Origin: Pseudomonas viridiflava
Lineage (GTDB): Bacteria > Pseudomonadota > Gammaproteobacteria > Pseudomonadales > Pseudomonadaceae
Assembly: GCF_900590885.1 (NCBI RefSeq)
Contig: NZ_UUON01000045.1
Coordinates: forward strand, 124,001-188,000
Length of the DNA: 64,000 bases
Reading direction: 5' to 3'
A program made the position numbers and the translations under genes. Below, piece after piece: positions 36,701 through 45,433 of this stretch. Below the pieces are notes generated by a model. It was given only the letters and a program-made list of their open reading frames with translations, was not told where the DNA came from and searched no databases. How positions within the stretch are numbered: the first letter of the stretch is position 1; each line of letters starts with the position of its first letter.

Positions 36701-36807
36701 GCCAGGTGCTGACGCTGTTCACCACGCCGGTGATCTACCTGTACTTCGATCGCCTCGGCCGCCGCTGGCGCAAAGAACCGCAAAGCCTGGAGCCGGTTGA
36801 GTCATGA
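33706..36807 (+). CDS. muxB: MuxB/MdtB-type RND permease
   Basis: A 1,033-residue RND permease, one of two different protomers in a mixed trimer. The N-terminus LSRLFILRPVATTLSMLAIVLAG and ATGFVVDDAIVMLENISRYI (TM4 Asp pair) are MdtB-like; the C-terminal motif GIVKKNAIMMIDFALDAE is also typical. It overlaps muxA upstream and muxC downstream by ATGA junctions, so the operon is tightly coupled. Confidence 0.95.
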   Translation: MNLSRLFILRPVATTLSMLAIVLAGIISYRLLPVSALPQVDYPTIRVMTLYPGASPDVMTSAVTAPLERQFGQMPGLTQMASTSSGGASVLTLRFNLDINMDVAEQQVQAAINAATNLLPKDLPAPPVYNKVNPADTPVLTLAITSKTMLLPKLNDLVDTRMAQKIAQISGVGMVSIAGGQRQAVRIKVNPEALAANGLNLSDVRTLIAASNVNQPKGNFDGPTRVSMLDANDQLVSPQQYAELILAYNNGAPLRLKDVAQIVDGAENERLAAWANENQAVLLNIQRQPGANVIEVVDRIKALLPSITDNLPAGLDVTVLTDRTQTIRASVTDVQHELLIAIALVVMVTFLFLRRVSATIIPSIAVPLSLIGTFGVMYLAGFSINNLTLMALTIATGFVVDDAIVMLENISRYIEEGETPLNAALKGARQIGFTLISLTLSLIAVLIPLLFMADVVGRLFREFAITLAVAILISLVVSLTLTPMMCARLLKREPKEEEQSRFYKASGAWIDWLIARYASMLQWVLRHQPLTLLVAIATLGLTVFLYLVVPKGFFPVQDTGVIQGISEAPQSISFAAMSQRQQELAKIILADPAVESLSSYIGVDGDNATLNSGRLLINLKAHGQRDLSAAEVITRLQPNIDKLVGIRLFMQPVQDLTIEDRVSRTQYQFSMSSPDAELLALWSDKLVHTLSQMPELTDVASDLQDKGLQVYLVIDRDAASRLGVSVSTITDALYDAFGQRQISTIYTQASQYRVVLQAQSGETLGPAALNQIHVKTTDGGQVRLSSLAHVEQRQAQLAIAHIGQFPAVMMSFNLAPGVALGKGVELINQAQKDIGMPVGVQTQFQGAAQAFEASLSSTLLLILAAVVTMYIVLGVLYESYIHPITILSTLPSAAVGALLALLISGNDLGMIAIIGIILLIGIVKKNAIMMIDFALDAERNQGLDPQTAIYQAALLRFRPILMTTLAALFGAVPLMLATGSGAELRQPLGLVMVGGLLVSQVLTLFTTPVIYLYFDRLGRRWRKEPQSLEPVES

Positions 36808-39800
36808 ACCTGTCCGGACCTTTCATCCGCCGGCCGGTCGCGACCATGCTGCTGAGCCTGGCGATCCTGTTGCTGGGCGGCGTCAGCTTCAACCTGCTGC
36901 CGGTGTCGCCGCTGCCGCAGATCGACTTCCCAGTGATCGTGGTGTCGGCCAGCTTGCCCGGTGCGAGCCCCGAGGTGATGGCGTCCACCGTGGCCACGCC
37001 GCTGGAGCGCTCTTTCGGTGCGATTGCCGGTATCACCACCATGAGCAGCAGTTCCAGCCAGGGCTCCACGCGGGTGATCCTGGCGTTCGACTCCGACCGT
37101 GATATCAACGGCGCGGCGCGGGAAGTGCAGGCGGCGATCAACGCCTCGCGCAACCTGCTGCCCAGCGGTATGCGCAGCATGCCCACCTACAAGAAGATCA
37201 ACCCGTCCCAGGCGCCGATCATGGTGCTGTCGCTGACCTCGGACGTGTTGCAAAAGGGCCAGCTGTACGACCTGGCCTCGACCATCCTTTCGCAAAGCCT
37301 GTCCCAGGTGCCGGGCGTGGGCGAAGTGCAGATCGGCGGCAGCTCCCTGCCGGCGGTGCGCATCGAGCTGGAACCGAAGGCCCTCGACCAGTACGGCGTG
37401 GCGCTTGACGATGTGCGCAACACCATCGCCAATGCCAACCAGCGCCGGCCCAAGGGCTCGTTGGAAGACAGCCAGCGCAGCTGGCAGATCCAGGCCAACG
37501 ACCAGCTGGAAAAAGCCAAGGACTACGAGCCGCTGCTGATCCGCTACCAGGACGGCGCAGCCTTGCGCCTCAAGGACGTGGCCAAAATCACCGACGGCGT
37601 GGAAGACCGCTACAACAGTGGCTTCTTCAACAATGACTCGGCGGTGCTGCTGGTGATCAACCGCCAGTCCGGCGCCAACATCATCGAAACCGTCAGGCAG
37701 ATCAAGGCGCAACTGCCGGCGTTGCAGGCGGTGCTGCCGTCCAGCGTCAAGCTCAGCCTGGCCATGGACCGCTCGCCGGTAATCACCGCCACCCTGCACG
37801 AAGCCGAGATGACCCTGTTGATTGCCGTGGGGCTGGTGATCCTGGTGGTCTACCTGTTCCTCGGCAACTTCCGCGCCTCGCTGATTCCGACCCTGGCGGT
37901 GCCGGTGTCGCTGGTGGGCACCTTTGCGGTGATGTACCTGTACGGGTTTTCACTGAACAACTTCTCGCTGATGGCCTTGATCCTGGCCACCGGCCTGGTG
38001 GTCGATGACGCCATCGTGGTGCTGGAGAACATTTCCCGGCATATCGACAAAGGCGTGCCGCCGATGAAGGCCGCGTACCTGGGCGCCGAGGAAGTCGGCT
38101 TTACCTTGCTGTCGATGAACGTGTCGCTGGTGGCGGTGTTCCTCTCGATCCTGTTTATGGGCGGGATCGTTACCAACCTGTTTCGTGAGTTTTCCATCAC
38201 CTTGTCGGCAGCGATCATTGTGTCGCTGATTGTTTCGCTGACCCTCACGCCGATGCTCTGTGCCCGTTGGCTCAAGCCCCATGTCAAAGGCCAGATGACC
38301 GGCTTGCAGCGCTGGAGCCAGAAGATCAACGACCGCATGGTCGCCGGCTACGCCACCAGCCTCGACTGGGTCCTGCGCCACCGTCGCCTGACCCTGCTCA
38401 GCCTGTTGCTGACCATCGGCGTGAACGTCGCGCTGTATGTGGTGGTGCCAAAAACCTTTATGCCGCAGCAGGACACCGGCCAGTTGATCGGCTTTGTGCG
38501 CGGCGACGACGGGCTGTCGTTCAGCGTGATGCAGCCGAAGATGGAAACCTTCCGCAAGGCTGTGCTCAAGGACCCGGCGGTGCTCAGCGTGGCCGGCTTT
38601 ATCGGCGGCAACAACGGCACCAACAACGCGGTGATGCTGGTACGCCTTAAGCCCATCAGCGAACGCAAGCTTTCCGCCCAGGCGGTGATCGAGCGTCTGC
38701 GTAAAGATGTGCCGCTGGTGCCGGGCGGGCGCCTGTTCCTGATGGCCGACCAGGACCTGCAGTTCGGCGGTAGCCGTGACCAGACCAGCGCGCAATATTC
38801 CTACATCCTGCAAAGCGGCGACCTGGCCGCGCTGCGCCTGTGGTACCCGAAAGTTGTCAGCGCCTTGCGCGAGCTGCCGGAACTCACCGCCATCGACGCC
38901 CGTGAGGGCAGGGGCGCGGCCCAGGTCACGCTGATTGTCGACCGCGACCAGGCCAAGCGCCTGGGCATCGACATGGACATGGTCACGGCGGTGCTGAACA
39001 ACGCCTACAGCCAGCGGCAGATTTCGACGATCTACGACAGCCTCAACCAGTATCAGGTGGTGATGGAGGTCAACCCCAAATACGCCCAGGACCCGATCAC
39101 CCTCAACCAGATGCAGGTGATTACCGCCGATGGCGCGCGGGTGCCGCTGTCGACCATCGCCCATTACGAGAACAGCCTGGCCGATGACCGCGTTAGCCAT
39201 GAAGGCCAGTTCGCCTCGGAAAACATCGCCTTCGACATGGCTCCCGGCGTGACGGTGGAGCAGGGCACGGCTGCCATCGAGCGGGCGATTGCCAAGGTCG
39301 GCCTGCCGGAAGACGTGATCGCCAAGATGGCCGGCACCGCCGACGCCTTTGCGGCGACGCAGAAGGGCCAGCCGTTCATGATCCTCGGCGCGCTGGTGGC
39401 GGTGTACCTGGTGTTGGGCATCCTGTATGAAAGCTACATTCACCCGCTGACGATTCTCTCGACCCTGCCGTCGGCCGGCGTCGGCGCCATGCTTGCCATC
39501 TACCTCACGGGCGGGGAGTTCAGCCTGATCTCCTTGCTGGGCCTGTTCCTGCTGATTGGCGTGGTGAAGAAAAACGCGATCCTGATGATCGACCTGGCCT
39601 TGCAGCTGGAACGCAACGACGGCATGGGCCCGCTGGAGTCGATCCGCAGCGCTTGCCTGCTGCGTTTACGCCCGATTCTGATGACCACGCTGGCAGCCAT
39701 CCTCGGCGCCTTGCCTTTGCTGCTTGGTACCGGCGACGGCGCGGAAATGCGCCACCCACTGGGCCTGACCATCATTGGCGGCCTGGTGTTCAGCCAGGTG

Positions 39801-39911
39801 CTGACCCTTTACACCACCCCGGTGGTCTACCTCTACCTCGACCGCGCGCGCCACCGTTTCAACGCCTGGCGCGGCGTGCGTACCGATGCTGCCCTGGACA
39901 CTGCGCTATGA
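36804..39911 (+). CDS. muxC: MuxC/MdtC-type RND permease
   Basis: A 1,035-residue RND permease, the second protomer of the MuxB/MuxC heterotrimer. It begins LSGPFIRRPVATMLLSLAILL and carries ATGLVVDDAIVVLENISRHI in TM4 and GVVKKNAILMIDLALQLE near the C-terminus. In the E. coli MdtBC pair, one subunit mainly translocates protons and the other binds drug. It overlaps opmB by ATGA. Confidence 0.95.
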   Translation: MNLSGPFIRRPVATMLLSLAILLLGGVSFNLLPVSPLPQIDFPVIVVSASLPGASPEVMASTVATPLERSFGAIAGITTMSSSSSQGSTRVILAFDSDRDINGAAREVQAAINASRNLLPSGMRSMPTYKKINPSQAPIMVLSLTSDVLQKGQLYDLASTILSQSLSQVPGVGEVQIGGSSLPAVRIELEPKALDQYGVALDDVRNTIANANQRRPKGSLEDSQRSWQIQANDQLEKAKDYEPLLIRYQDGAALRLKDVAKITDGVEDRYNSGFFNNDSAVLLVINRQSGANIIETVRQIKAQLPALQAVLPSSVKLSLAMDRSPVITATLHEAEMTLLIAVGLVILVVYLFLGNFRASLIPTLAVPVSLVGTFAVMYLYGFSLNNFSLMALILATGLVVDDAIVVLENISRHIDKGVPPMKAAYLGAEEVGFTLLSMNVSLVAVFLSILFMGGIVTNLFREFSITLSAAIIVSLIVSLTLTPMLCARWLKPHVKGQMTGLQRWSQKINDRMVAGYATSLDWVLRHRRLTLLSLLLTIGVNVALYVVVPKTFMPQQDTGQLIGFVRGDDGLSFSVMQPKMETFRKAVLKDPAVLSVAGFIGGNNGTNNAVMLVRLKPISERKLSAQAVIERLRKDVPLVPGGRLFLMADQDLQFGGSRDQTSAQYSYILQSGDLAALRLWYPKVVSALRELPELTAIDAREGRGAAQVTLIVDRDQAKRLGIDMDMVTAVLNNAYSQRQISTIYDSLNQYQVVMEVNPKYAQDPITLNQMQVITADGARVPLSTIAHYENSLADDRVSHEGQFASENIAFDMAPGVTVEQGTAAIERAIAKVGLPEDVIAKMAGTADAFAATQKGQPFMILGALVAVYLVLGILYESYIHPLTILSTLPSAGVGAMLAIYLTGGEFSLISLLGLFLLIGVVKKNAILMIDLALQLERNDGMGPLESIRSACLLRLRPILMTTLAAILGALPLLLGTGDGAEMRHPLGLTIIGGLVFSQVLTLYTTPVVYLYLDRARHRFNAWRGVRTDAALDTAL

Positions 39912-41362
39912 CCGATTTCCCTAAGACAAGCCAGAAACTGTTGGTGACGGTGCTGTGTGGCCTGTTGCTCAGCGCCTGCGCCGTTGGCCCGGATTACAAA
40001 CGTCCGGAGGTCGTGGAGCCTGCGCAATTCAAGGAAGCCCAGGGCTGGCGCCAGGCCACGCCCAGTGACTCGCTGGCCCGTGGCGCCTGGTGGGAGCTGT
40101 ACGGCGACCGTCAGCTCAATGACCTGGTCACTCGCCTGAACACGTCCAACCAGACCGTCGCCCAGGCCGAGGCGCGCTTTCGCCAGGCCCAGGCCCTGGT
40201 GCGCAGTTCGCGCGGGGCGTTTTACCCCACGGTGGACCTGAGCGCCGGTAAAACCCGCGCCAGCCAGGGCACCGGCAGCAGTAACGCGAGCCTCAGCAGT
40301 TCCAGCAGCGGTATCCGCGACACACTCAATGCGCAGTTGGGCGTGAGCTGGGAAGCGGACATCTGGGGCAAGCTGCGCCGCGGCCTGGAGGCCAACGAGG
40401 CGAGCGCCGAAGCCAGCTCGGCCGACCTCGCCGCGATGCGCCTGAGCCAGCAGTCGGAACTGGTGCAAAGCTACCTGCAACTGCGGGTGATGGATGAACA
40501 GACCCGCTTGCTGCAAGCCACGTTGGAGACCTATCAGCGCTCCTTGCAAATGACCGAAAACCAGTACCGCGCCGGGGTCTCCGGCAAGGACGCGGTGGCT
40601 CAGGCGCAGACTCAACTGAAGACCACCCAGGCCAGCCTGATCGACCTGATCTGGCAGCGTGCCCAGCTGGAAAACGCAATTGCCGTGCTGATCGGCGAGG
40701 CGCCGGCCAACTTCAACCTGGCGGTGAGCAAGGACATCCCGGCGCTGCCGCAGATTCCCGTGAGCCTGCCGTCGCAATTGCTTGAACGCCGCCCGGATAT
40801 TGCCTCGGCCGAACGCTCGGTGATCGCCGCCAACGCCAACATCGGCGTGGCCAAGGCTGCCTATTATCCGGATTTGAGCTTGAGCCTGGCCGGGGGCTAC
40901 TCCAGCAGTACCTATGCCGACTGGATCAGCTTGCCGAACCGGTTCTGGTCGGTAGGACCGAAACTGGCGATGACGCTGTTTGACGGTGGGCAGCGCTCGG
41001 CCGAGGTTGATCGCAGCGTGGCGTCCTATGACGAGACTGTGGCCAACTATCGGCAGACGGTGCTGGATGGGTTCCGTGAAGTGGAAAACTACATGGTTCA
41101 GCTCAAGGTGCTGGAAGACGAGGCGGTGGTGAGTAATGAGGCGCTGGATGCGGCGCGGGAATCGCTGCGGTTGACGCAGAATCAGTATAAGGCTGGGTTG
41201 ATTGCTTATCTGGATGTGGTCACGGTGCAGGCGACTGCGTTGAGTAATGAGCGCACGGTGTTGACGTTGCTGCAGACGCGGTTGGTGGCGAGCGTGCAGT
41301 TGATTGCTGCGCTGGGTGGTGGGTGGGATGGAGAGACGCCTATTGCTGGGAAGGGGGATTGA
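39908..41362 (+). CDS. opmB: Outer-membrane efflux lipoprotein (OpmB/OprM family)
   Basis: A 484-residue TolC-like outer-membrane channel, the exit duct of the MuxABC pump. The lipobox LLLSAC (Cys24, followed by Ala) predicts outer-membrane lipidation. The two helical/barrel repeats are visible as LVTRLNTSNQTVAQAEARFRQAQ and LPSQLLERRPDIASAERSVIAANANIGVAKAAYYPDLSLS. A Ser-rich run (SSNASLSSSSSGI, about residue 120) is in the first extracellular loop. It starts inside the muxC stop and ends the operon. It may also serve the orphan RND pair at the left end of the window. Confidence 0.92.
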   Translation: MTDFPKTSQKLLVTVLCGLLLSACAVGPDYKRPEVVEPAQFKEAQGWRQATPSDSLARGAWWELYGDRQLNDLVTRLNTSNQTVAQAEARFRQAQALVRSSRGAFYPTVDLSAGKTRASQGTGSSNASLSSSSSGIRDTLNAQLGVSWEADIWGKLRRGLEANEASAEASSADLAAMRLSQQSELVQSYLQLRVMDEQTRLLQATLETYQRSLQMTENQYRAGVSGKDAVAQAQTQLKTTQASLIDLIWQRAQLENAIAVLIGEAPANFNLAVSKDIPALPQIPVSLPSQLLERRPDIASAERSVIAANANIGVAKAAYYPDLSLSLAGGYSSSTYADWISLPNRFWSVGPKLAMTLFDGGQRSAEVDRSVASYDETVANYRQTVLDGFREVENYMVQLKVLEDEAVVSNEALDAARESLRLTQNQYKAGLIAYLDVVTVQATALSNERTVLTLLQTRLVASVQLIAALGGGWDGETPIAGKGD

Positions 41363-41406
41363 ATACATATCCGTTATTTGGGTGATGGCTGCGTATGGTT
41401 TCGCCC

Positions 41407-41465
41407 TTACGGCGACTCACTTTGAAAAAGCCCAAAGTAAGCAAATGGCTCTTGCCCCAACACTC
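41407..41465 (+). repeat. Interspersed repeat, copy 1
   Basis: Begins TTACGGCGACTCACTTTG and ends GGCTCTTGCCCCAACACTC. The reverse complement of 41704-41767 aligns along its whole length with small gaps, so the two are inverted copies of one element. Confidence 0.7.
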
Positions 41466-41493
41466 CCGTTGTTGTGTGTCGAACTCGGTTAAA

Positions 41494-41588
41494 AATGGGG
41501 GAGGGGGCTTGCCCCCGATGGCAGTGTGTCAGCCAGAAATTTATTAGCTGACACACCCTCATCGGGGGCAAGCCCCCTCCCACATTTT
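41494..41588. repeat. REPIN
   Basis: Inverted REPs (GAGGGGGCTTGCCCCCGATG and complement) around a central palindromic stretch with TGTGTCAGC / GCTGACACA, giving one long hairpin. Confidence 0.92.
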
Positions 41589-41703
41589 GATCTCCACATT
41601 TCAGGTGCATTTCACTCTGCTTTTGATCTGCTCTGCTTTTGATTTTGATCTCAAGCGCTCCGTACTACCTGTTTTCGGGCACACCGAGCCTGGGCAAGGT
41701 GCC

Positions 41704-41767
41704 GAGTGGTGGGGCAAGAGCCTTTTTGGTTTCTTTTGGGGCTCTTTTCCAAAGTGACCCGCTGTAA
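41704..41767 (-). repeat. Interspersed repeat, copy 2 (inverted)
   Basis: Reverse complement reads TTACAGCGGGTCACTTTGG through GGCTCTTGCCCCACCACTC, the counterpart of 41407-41465. Together they bracket the REPIN. Confidence 0.7.
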
Positions 41768-41967
41768 GAGCGGAACCCTAAGCCGCCGTTACCGAAGCAA
41801 CGGATATAAACGCCACCCCACCCCCGAAATAAGCCACTCATTTGACGCCAAAAATCCAATAATGGCCCTCTGATAATTAATCACCTACCCAAGAATTATT
41901 CTCGCTACAATCGCCCGCTTTGCCACTTCGCATCGGCCTTTCAGACCCGTTGCGCACGAGAAGTCCC

Positions 41968-44064
41968 ATGCTCATCGGTAGTTATTCCCCCTCACTGCTC
42001 GCGATCTCGCTGTGCGTCGCGATGCTCGCTTCCTACACCGCGCTGGACCTCTCTGGCCGTATCTCGACGGCCAAGGGCCGTGCCGTCTATTTGTGGATCG
42101 CCGGCGGGGCCATCGCCATGGGGATCGGCGTGTGGTCGATGCACTTCATTGGCATGCTGGCGTTGCGCTTGCCGTTTGCCCTTGGCTTTGATGTCGGTAT
42201 TACCGCGCTCTCCTTGTTGATCGCGGTGTTGTCCAGTGGCTTTGCGTTATGGCTGGTCAGCCAGCCGCGGCTGCCCGCCTGGCAGTTGGCCTTTGGCGCG
42301 TTGGTGATGGGCGCCGGTATTGCCAGCATGCATTACACCGGCATGGCCGCCATGCGCATGACCCCGGGCATCGACTATGACCCGACGCTGTTTGGCGCCT
42401 CGTTGCTGATCGCCGTAGTCGCCTCCGGCGCCGCGCTGTGGATTGCGTTCAACCTGCGCCGCAACACGCCTTACGTGCGACTCAAGCGTGGCGGGGCGGC
42501 GGTGGTGATGGGCTTTGCCATCGTGGGTATGCACTACACCGGCATGGCGGCGGCGCAGTTTGCCGATGAAAGCTTTTGCGGCGCGGCACTGTCGGGCCTC
42601 AGCGGCAAGGGCCTGGACAACCTGGTGCTGGTCACCACCCTGGCCGTGCTGGCCATCGCGCTGTTGACCTCGCTGCTAGACGCGCGCCTGGAAGCGCGTA
42701 CCGCCGTGCTCGCCGACTCCCTGACCCTGGCCAACCAGGAGCTGACCCACCTGGCCCTGCATGACATGCTCACCGGCCTGCCCAATCGCACCTTGCTCGC
42801 CGACCGTATCCAGCAAGCCATGCAGGCGGTGAAGGAGCAGGGCGGCTGCTTCGCCTTGATGTTTATCGACCTGGACGGCTTCAAGCCGGTCAATGATGCC
42901 TTTGGCCACCATATGGGTGACCAATTGCTGCGTGAAGTCGGCCTGCGCCTGCGTGAAGACTTGCGCAGCCACGACACCCTGGCGCGCATCGGCGGGGATG
43001 AGTTTGTACTGCTGGTGCAATTGACTCAGCCGGATGATGCCCTCGGCCTCGCCGAGCGCCAGGTGGTGCTGATCAACCGGGCGTTCCAGGTGGCCGAGCA
43101 TCAGCTGAAAATCTCCGCCAGTGTCGGCATCGCCATGTACCCGGGTAACGGTGGCAGCCCCCAGGAGTTGCTGATGAACGCCGATGCCGCGATGTACCAC
43201 GCCAAGGGCATGGGCAAGAACGGCTACAGCTTCTTTGATGTGTCGATGAACACCAACGCGCGCAAGCAATTGCAGTTGCTGCAAGACCTGCGCAACGCGG
43301 TTGAGCAAGAGCAGTTCCGGCTGTATTACCAGCCCAAGTTCGACGCGGTCAGCGGTATCCCGGTAGGTGCCGAAGCCCTGCTGCGCTGGGAGCATCCGCA
43401 ACAGGGCCTGCTGCTGCCGGCGATGTTTATCGAGCTGGCGGAAAAAACCGGGCTGATCATTCCCATCGGCGAATGGGTACTTAATGAAGCCTGCCGCCAG
43501 ATGCGCGTGTGGTATGCGCAGGGCTACGAAGACTGGCGCATTGCGGTGAACCTGTCGGCGTTGCAGTTCTGCCACGCGGGGCTGGTCAAAAGTGTGGCCT
43601 CGGCGCTGGAGCGGCATCAGTTGCCGGCCAACAGCCTGACCCTGGAAATCACCGAAACCACCGCCATGAGCGACGCAGATGCGAGCATGACGGTGTTGCA
43701 GCAGCTGTCGGACATGGGCGTCGACCTGTCCATCGATGACTTCGGCACCGGTTATTCAAGCCTGATGTACCTCAAGCGCCTGCCGGCCAACGAGTTGAAG
43801 ATCGACCGTGGTTTTGTGCGCGACCTGGAACACGATAGCGACGACGCGGCGATTGTGTCGGCCATCGTCGCCCTGGGCCAGGCCCTTGGGTTGCGGATTG
43901 TCGCCGAAGGTGTGGAAACCGATGTGCAGCAAAGTTTCCTGACGCGGCTGGGCTGTAACTCCCTGCAAGGCTTCCTGCTCGGCCACCCGCTGCCGGCCGA
44001 CGGATTCATGGCCGATATCCAGCGCGCCGAAGACGCGTTGGCGCCTGACAAAAGCCGTGCATGA
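41968..44064 (+). CDS. mucR: MHYT-GGDEF-EAL protein, MucR-like
   Basis: A 698-residue membrane regulator of cyclic di-GMP. The N-terminal MHYT sensor (residues 1-240, about seven helices) has the motif three times: MHFIGM, MHYTGMAAMRM and MHYTGMAAAQF, thought to bind copper and sense gases or redox. GGDEF is intact (RIGGDEFVLL) with an RxxD inhibitory site (RSHD) five residues earlier. The EAL domain is intact (GAEALLRW, ETTAMSD, DDFGTGYSS). MucR in P. aeruginosa has the same order and feeds c-di-GMP to alginate synthesis. The ATG at 41968 matches that family start; an upstream in-frame ATG at 41920 is not used. It stands alone. Confidence 0.9.
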   Translation: MLIGSYSPSLLAISLCVAMLASYTALDLSGRISTAKGRAVYLWIAGGAIAMGIGVWSMHFIGMLALRLPFALGFDVGITALSLLIAVLSSGFALWLVSQPRLPAWQLAFGALVMGAGIASMHYTGMAAMRMTPGIDYDPTLFGASLLIAVVASGAALWIAFNLRRNTPYVRLKRGGAAVVMGFAIVGMHYTGMAAAQFADESFCGAALSGLSGKGLDNLVLVTTLAVLAIALLTSLLDARLEARTAVLADSLTLANQELTHLALHDMLTGLPNRTLLADRIQQAMQAVKEQGGCFALMFIDLDGFKPVNDAFGHHMGDQLLREVGLRLREDLRSHDTLARIGGDEFVLLVQLTQPDDALGLAERQVVLINRAFQVAEHQLKISASVGIAMYPGNGGSPQELLMNADAAMYHAKGMGKNGYSFFDVSMNTNARKQLQLLQDLRNAVEQEQFRLYYQPKFDAVSGIPVGAEALLRWEHPQQGLLLPAMFIELAEKTGLIIPIGEWVLNEACRQMRVWYAQGYEDWRIAVNLSALQFCHAGLVKSVASALERHQLPANSLTLEITETTAMSDADASMTVLQQLSDMGVDLSIDDFGTGYSSLMYLKRLPANELKIDRGFVRDLEHDSDDAAIVSAIVALGQALGLRIVAEGVETDVQQSFLTRLGCNSLQGFLLGHPLPADGFMADIQRAEDALAPDKSRA

Positions 44065-44118
44065 CGGTTAGTATTGGATCCAACTCTTATCAGCTGATTG
44101 GACCAGGAGACCGCACGC

Positions 44119-44865
44119 ATGGACAAAGTAGTGATCATCACCGGGGGCAGCCGCGGGATTGGTGCCGAGACGGCATTGCTGGCCGCGCGCGAAGGCTATC
44201 GAATCTGCATCAACTATCACTCCGATGAGCAAGCGGCCCATGCCGTCCTCGACCAGGTTCGCGCCTTGGGCGCCCAGGCGATTGCGGTGCGCGCGGATGT
44301 CAGCATTGAAGATGAGGTGATCGCACTGTTCGCCCGTGTGGATGCCGAACTGGGGCGTGTCACGGCGTTGGTCAACAACGCCGGTACCGTGGCGCACAAG
44401 TCGCGGGTTGATGAGATGTCTGAATTTCGTATCCTGAAAATCCTGAAGACCAACGTATTGGGCCCGATCCTGTGTGCCAAGCACGCGGTATTGCGTATGT
44501 CGCCCAAGCATGGCGGGCAGGGCGGCAGCATCGTCAACGTGTCGTCAGTGGCCTCGCGCCTGGGCTCGCCGGGTGAGTACGTCGATTACGCGGCCTCCAA
44601 GGGCGCGGTCGACACCTTTACCCTGGGCTTGTCGAAAGAAGTGGCGGGCGAGGGTATTCGTGTCAACGCCGTACGCCCCGGTTACATATTCACTGATTTC
44701 CATGCCCTGAGCGGCGACCCGGACCGGGTCAGCAAGCTGGAGTCCGGCATCCCCATGGCCCGTGGCGGTCGCCCGGATGAGGTGGCGGAGGCGATTATCT
44801 GGCTGCTGTCAGACAAGGCTTCCTATGCCACCGGCACCTTTGTTGACCTCGGCGGCGGGCGCTGA
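44119..44865 (+). CDS. SDR family NAD(P)-dependent oxidoreductase
   Basis: A 248-residue classical short-chain dehydrogenase. The cofactor motif is TGGSRGIGAETA (residues 8-19), NNAG at about 90, catalytic Ser in IVNVSSVASRLG and YxxxK in YVDYAASKG, and RVNAVRPGYIFTDFHA near the C-terminus. It resembles glucose-1-dehydrogenase/FabG-like SDRs; the substrate is not known. The ATG at 44119 has AGGAGA ten bases upstream, while an in-frame upstream start at 44098 does not. It lies 54 bp after the MucR-like gene. Confidence 0.9.
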   Translation: MDKVVIITGGSRGIGAETALLAAREGYRICINYHSDEQAAHAVLDQVRALGAQAIAVRADVSIEDEVIALFARVDAELGRVTALVNNAGTVAHKSRVDEMSEFRILKILKTNVLGPILCAKHAVLRMSPKHGGQGGSIVNVSSVASRLGSPGEYVDYAASKGAVDTFTLGLSKEVAGEGIRVNAVRPGYIFTDFHALSGDPDRVSKLESGIPMARGGRPDEVAEAIIWLLSDKASYATGTFVDLGGGR

Positions 44866-44882
44866 GACCGTTTTAGCCACCT

Positions 44883-45341
44883 TCACAGACGGCGCAGTAC
44901 CTCGTAGCCGTTCTGGGCAAACCGCGATAGCAGCCTGGCTTCCGAGTTATCGAGGCTGCTGTAGCCATAGTCGGAAAACCCGTCGATGTGCCCGTTGCGG
45001 CTATCGCTGCCATTCAAGGTGCGGTCGTCGACGTTATCGATAAACCGCAGCACCTTGTCCAGGTCATAGGCTGCGTCCGCCCGGGTTTGCGAGTTCGGAT
45101 TTGCGTCGGTCCATTCGCCGACCTGGTGCTTGAGGTCATCACCCACGTCGTAATGATCACGGCTTTCCAGAAACCGCGTGGCCACAGGGCTTTGTTCGAT
45201 AATTCTGGCTGCCGAACGAAGGTCGCCGGCGGGGCGGCCCATGGGGCCGGTCATTTCGAGCAATTGGCGGCGTTCTGCTGCGCGCATATAGTTGGGAGGC
45301 ACGGGCAGCGGCTTGAGCCCTTCGGGTATGGACATAGACAT
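44883..45341 (-). CDS. Hypothetical protein with EF-hand-like segment
   Basis: A 152-residue protein I cannot assign. The ATG at 45341 has GAGG seven bases upstream; an in-frame ATG at 45356 does not. It has no signal peptide or membrane helix. The N-terminus is proline-rich (IPEGLKPLPVPPNY), the middle helical (RAAERRQLLEM, DLRSAARIIEQSP), and the C-terminus has DLDKVLRFIDNVDDRTLN and SDSRNGHIDGFSD, where GHI in an acidic setting resembles a degenerate EF-hand calcium loop. It ends SRFAQNGYEVLRRL. By style it recalls small type III-secreted proteins of plant-associated pseudomonads, but no secretion gene is near. It is convergent with the SDR gene. Confidence 0.65.
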   Translation of the reverse strand: MSMSIPEGLKPLPVPPNYMRAAERRQLLEMTGPMGRPAGDLRSAARIIEQSPVATRFLESRDHYDVGDDLKHQVGEWTDANPNSQTRADAAYDLDKVLRFIDNVDDRTLNGSDSRNGHIDGFSDYGYSSLDNSEARLLSRFAQNGYEVLRRL

Positions 45342-45433
45342 AGGAAACCTCAGCATGGAACCTGGAAAGACGTTCTTTTGACGTGCAAAAAAGGCACCTT
45401 TCTATGTGGTCCTCACTGCGATTCGGTTCCCGC

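Larger units (their letters stand above)
41363..41967. other. 605-bp gene-free region with repeats
   Basis: Between opmB and the MucR-like gene there is no credible gene. It contains two inverted, diverged copies of an interspersed repeat (41407-41465 and 41704-41767), a REPIN between them (41494-41588), and TTTTGATC-type short repeats near 41585-41650. The last about 100 bp are AT-rich and probably hold the promoter of the MucR-like gene. Confidence 0.8.

Noticed and set aside
33439..36783. Long minus-strand open frame opposite muxB (1,114 codons)
   Set aside because: Translation is His/Gln/Arg/Gly-rich with no recognisable domains, the usual shadow of GC-rich codon use; muxB on the plus strand is unambiguous.
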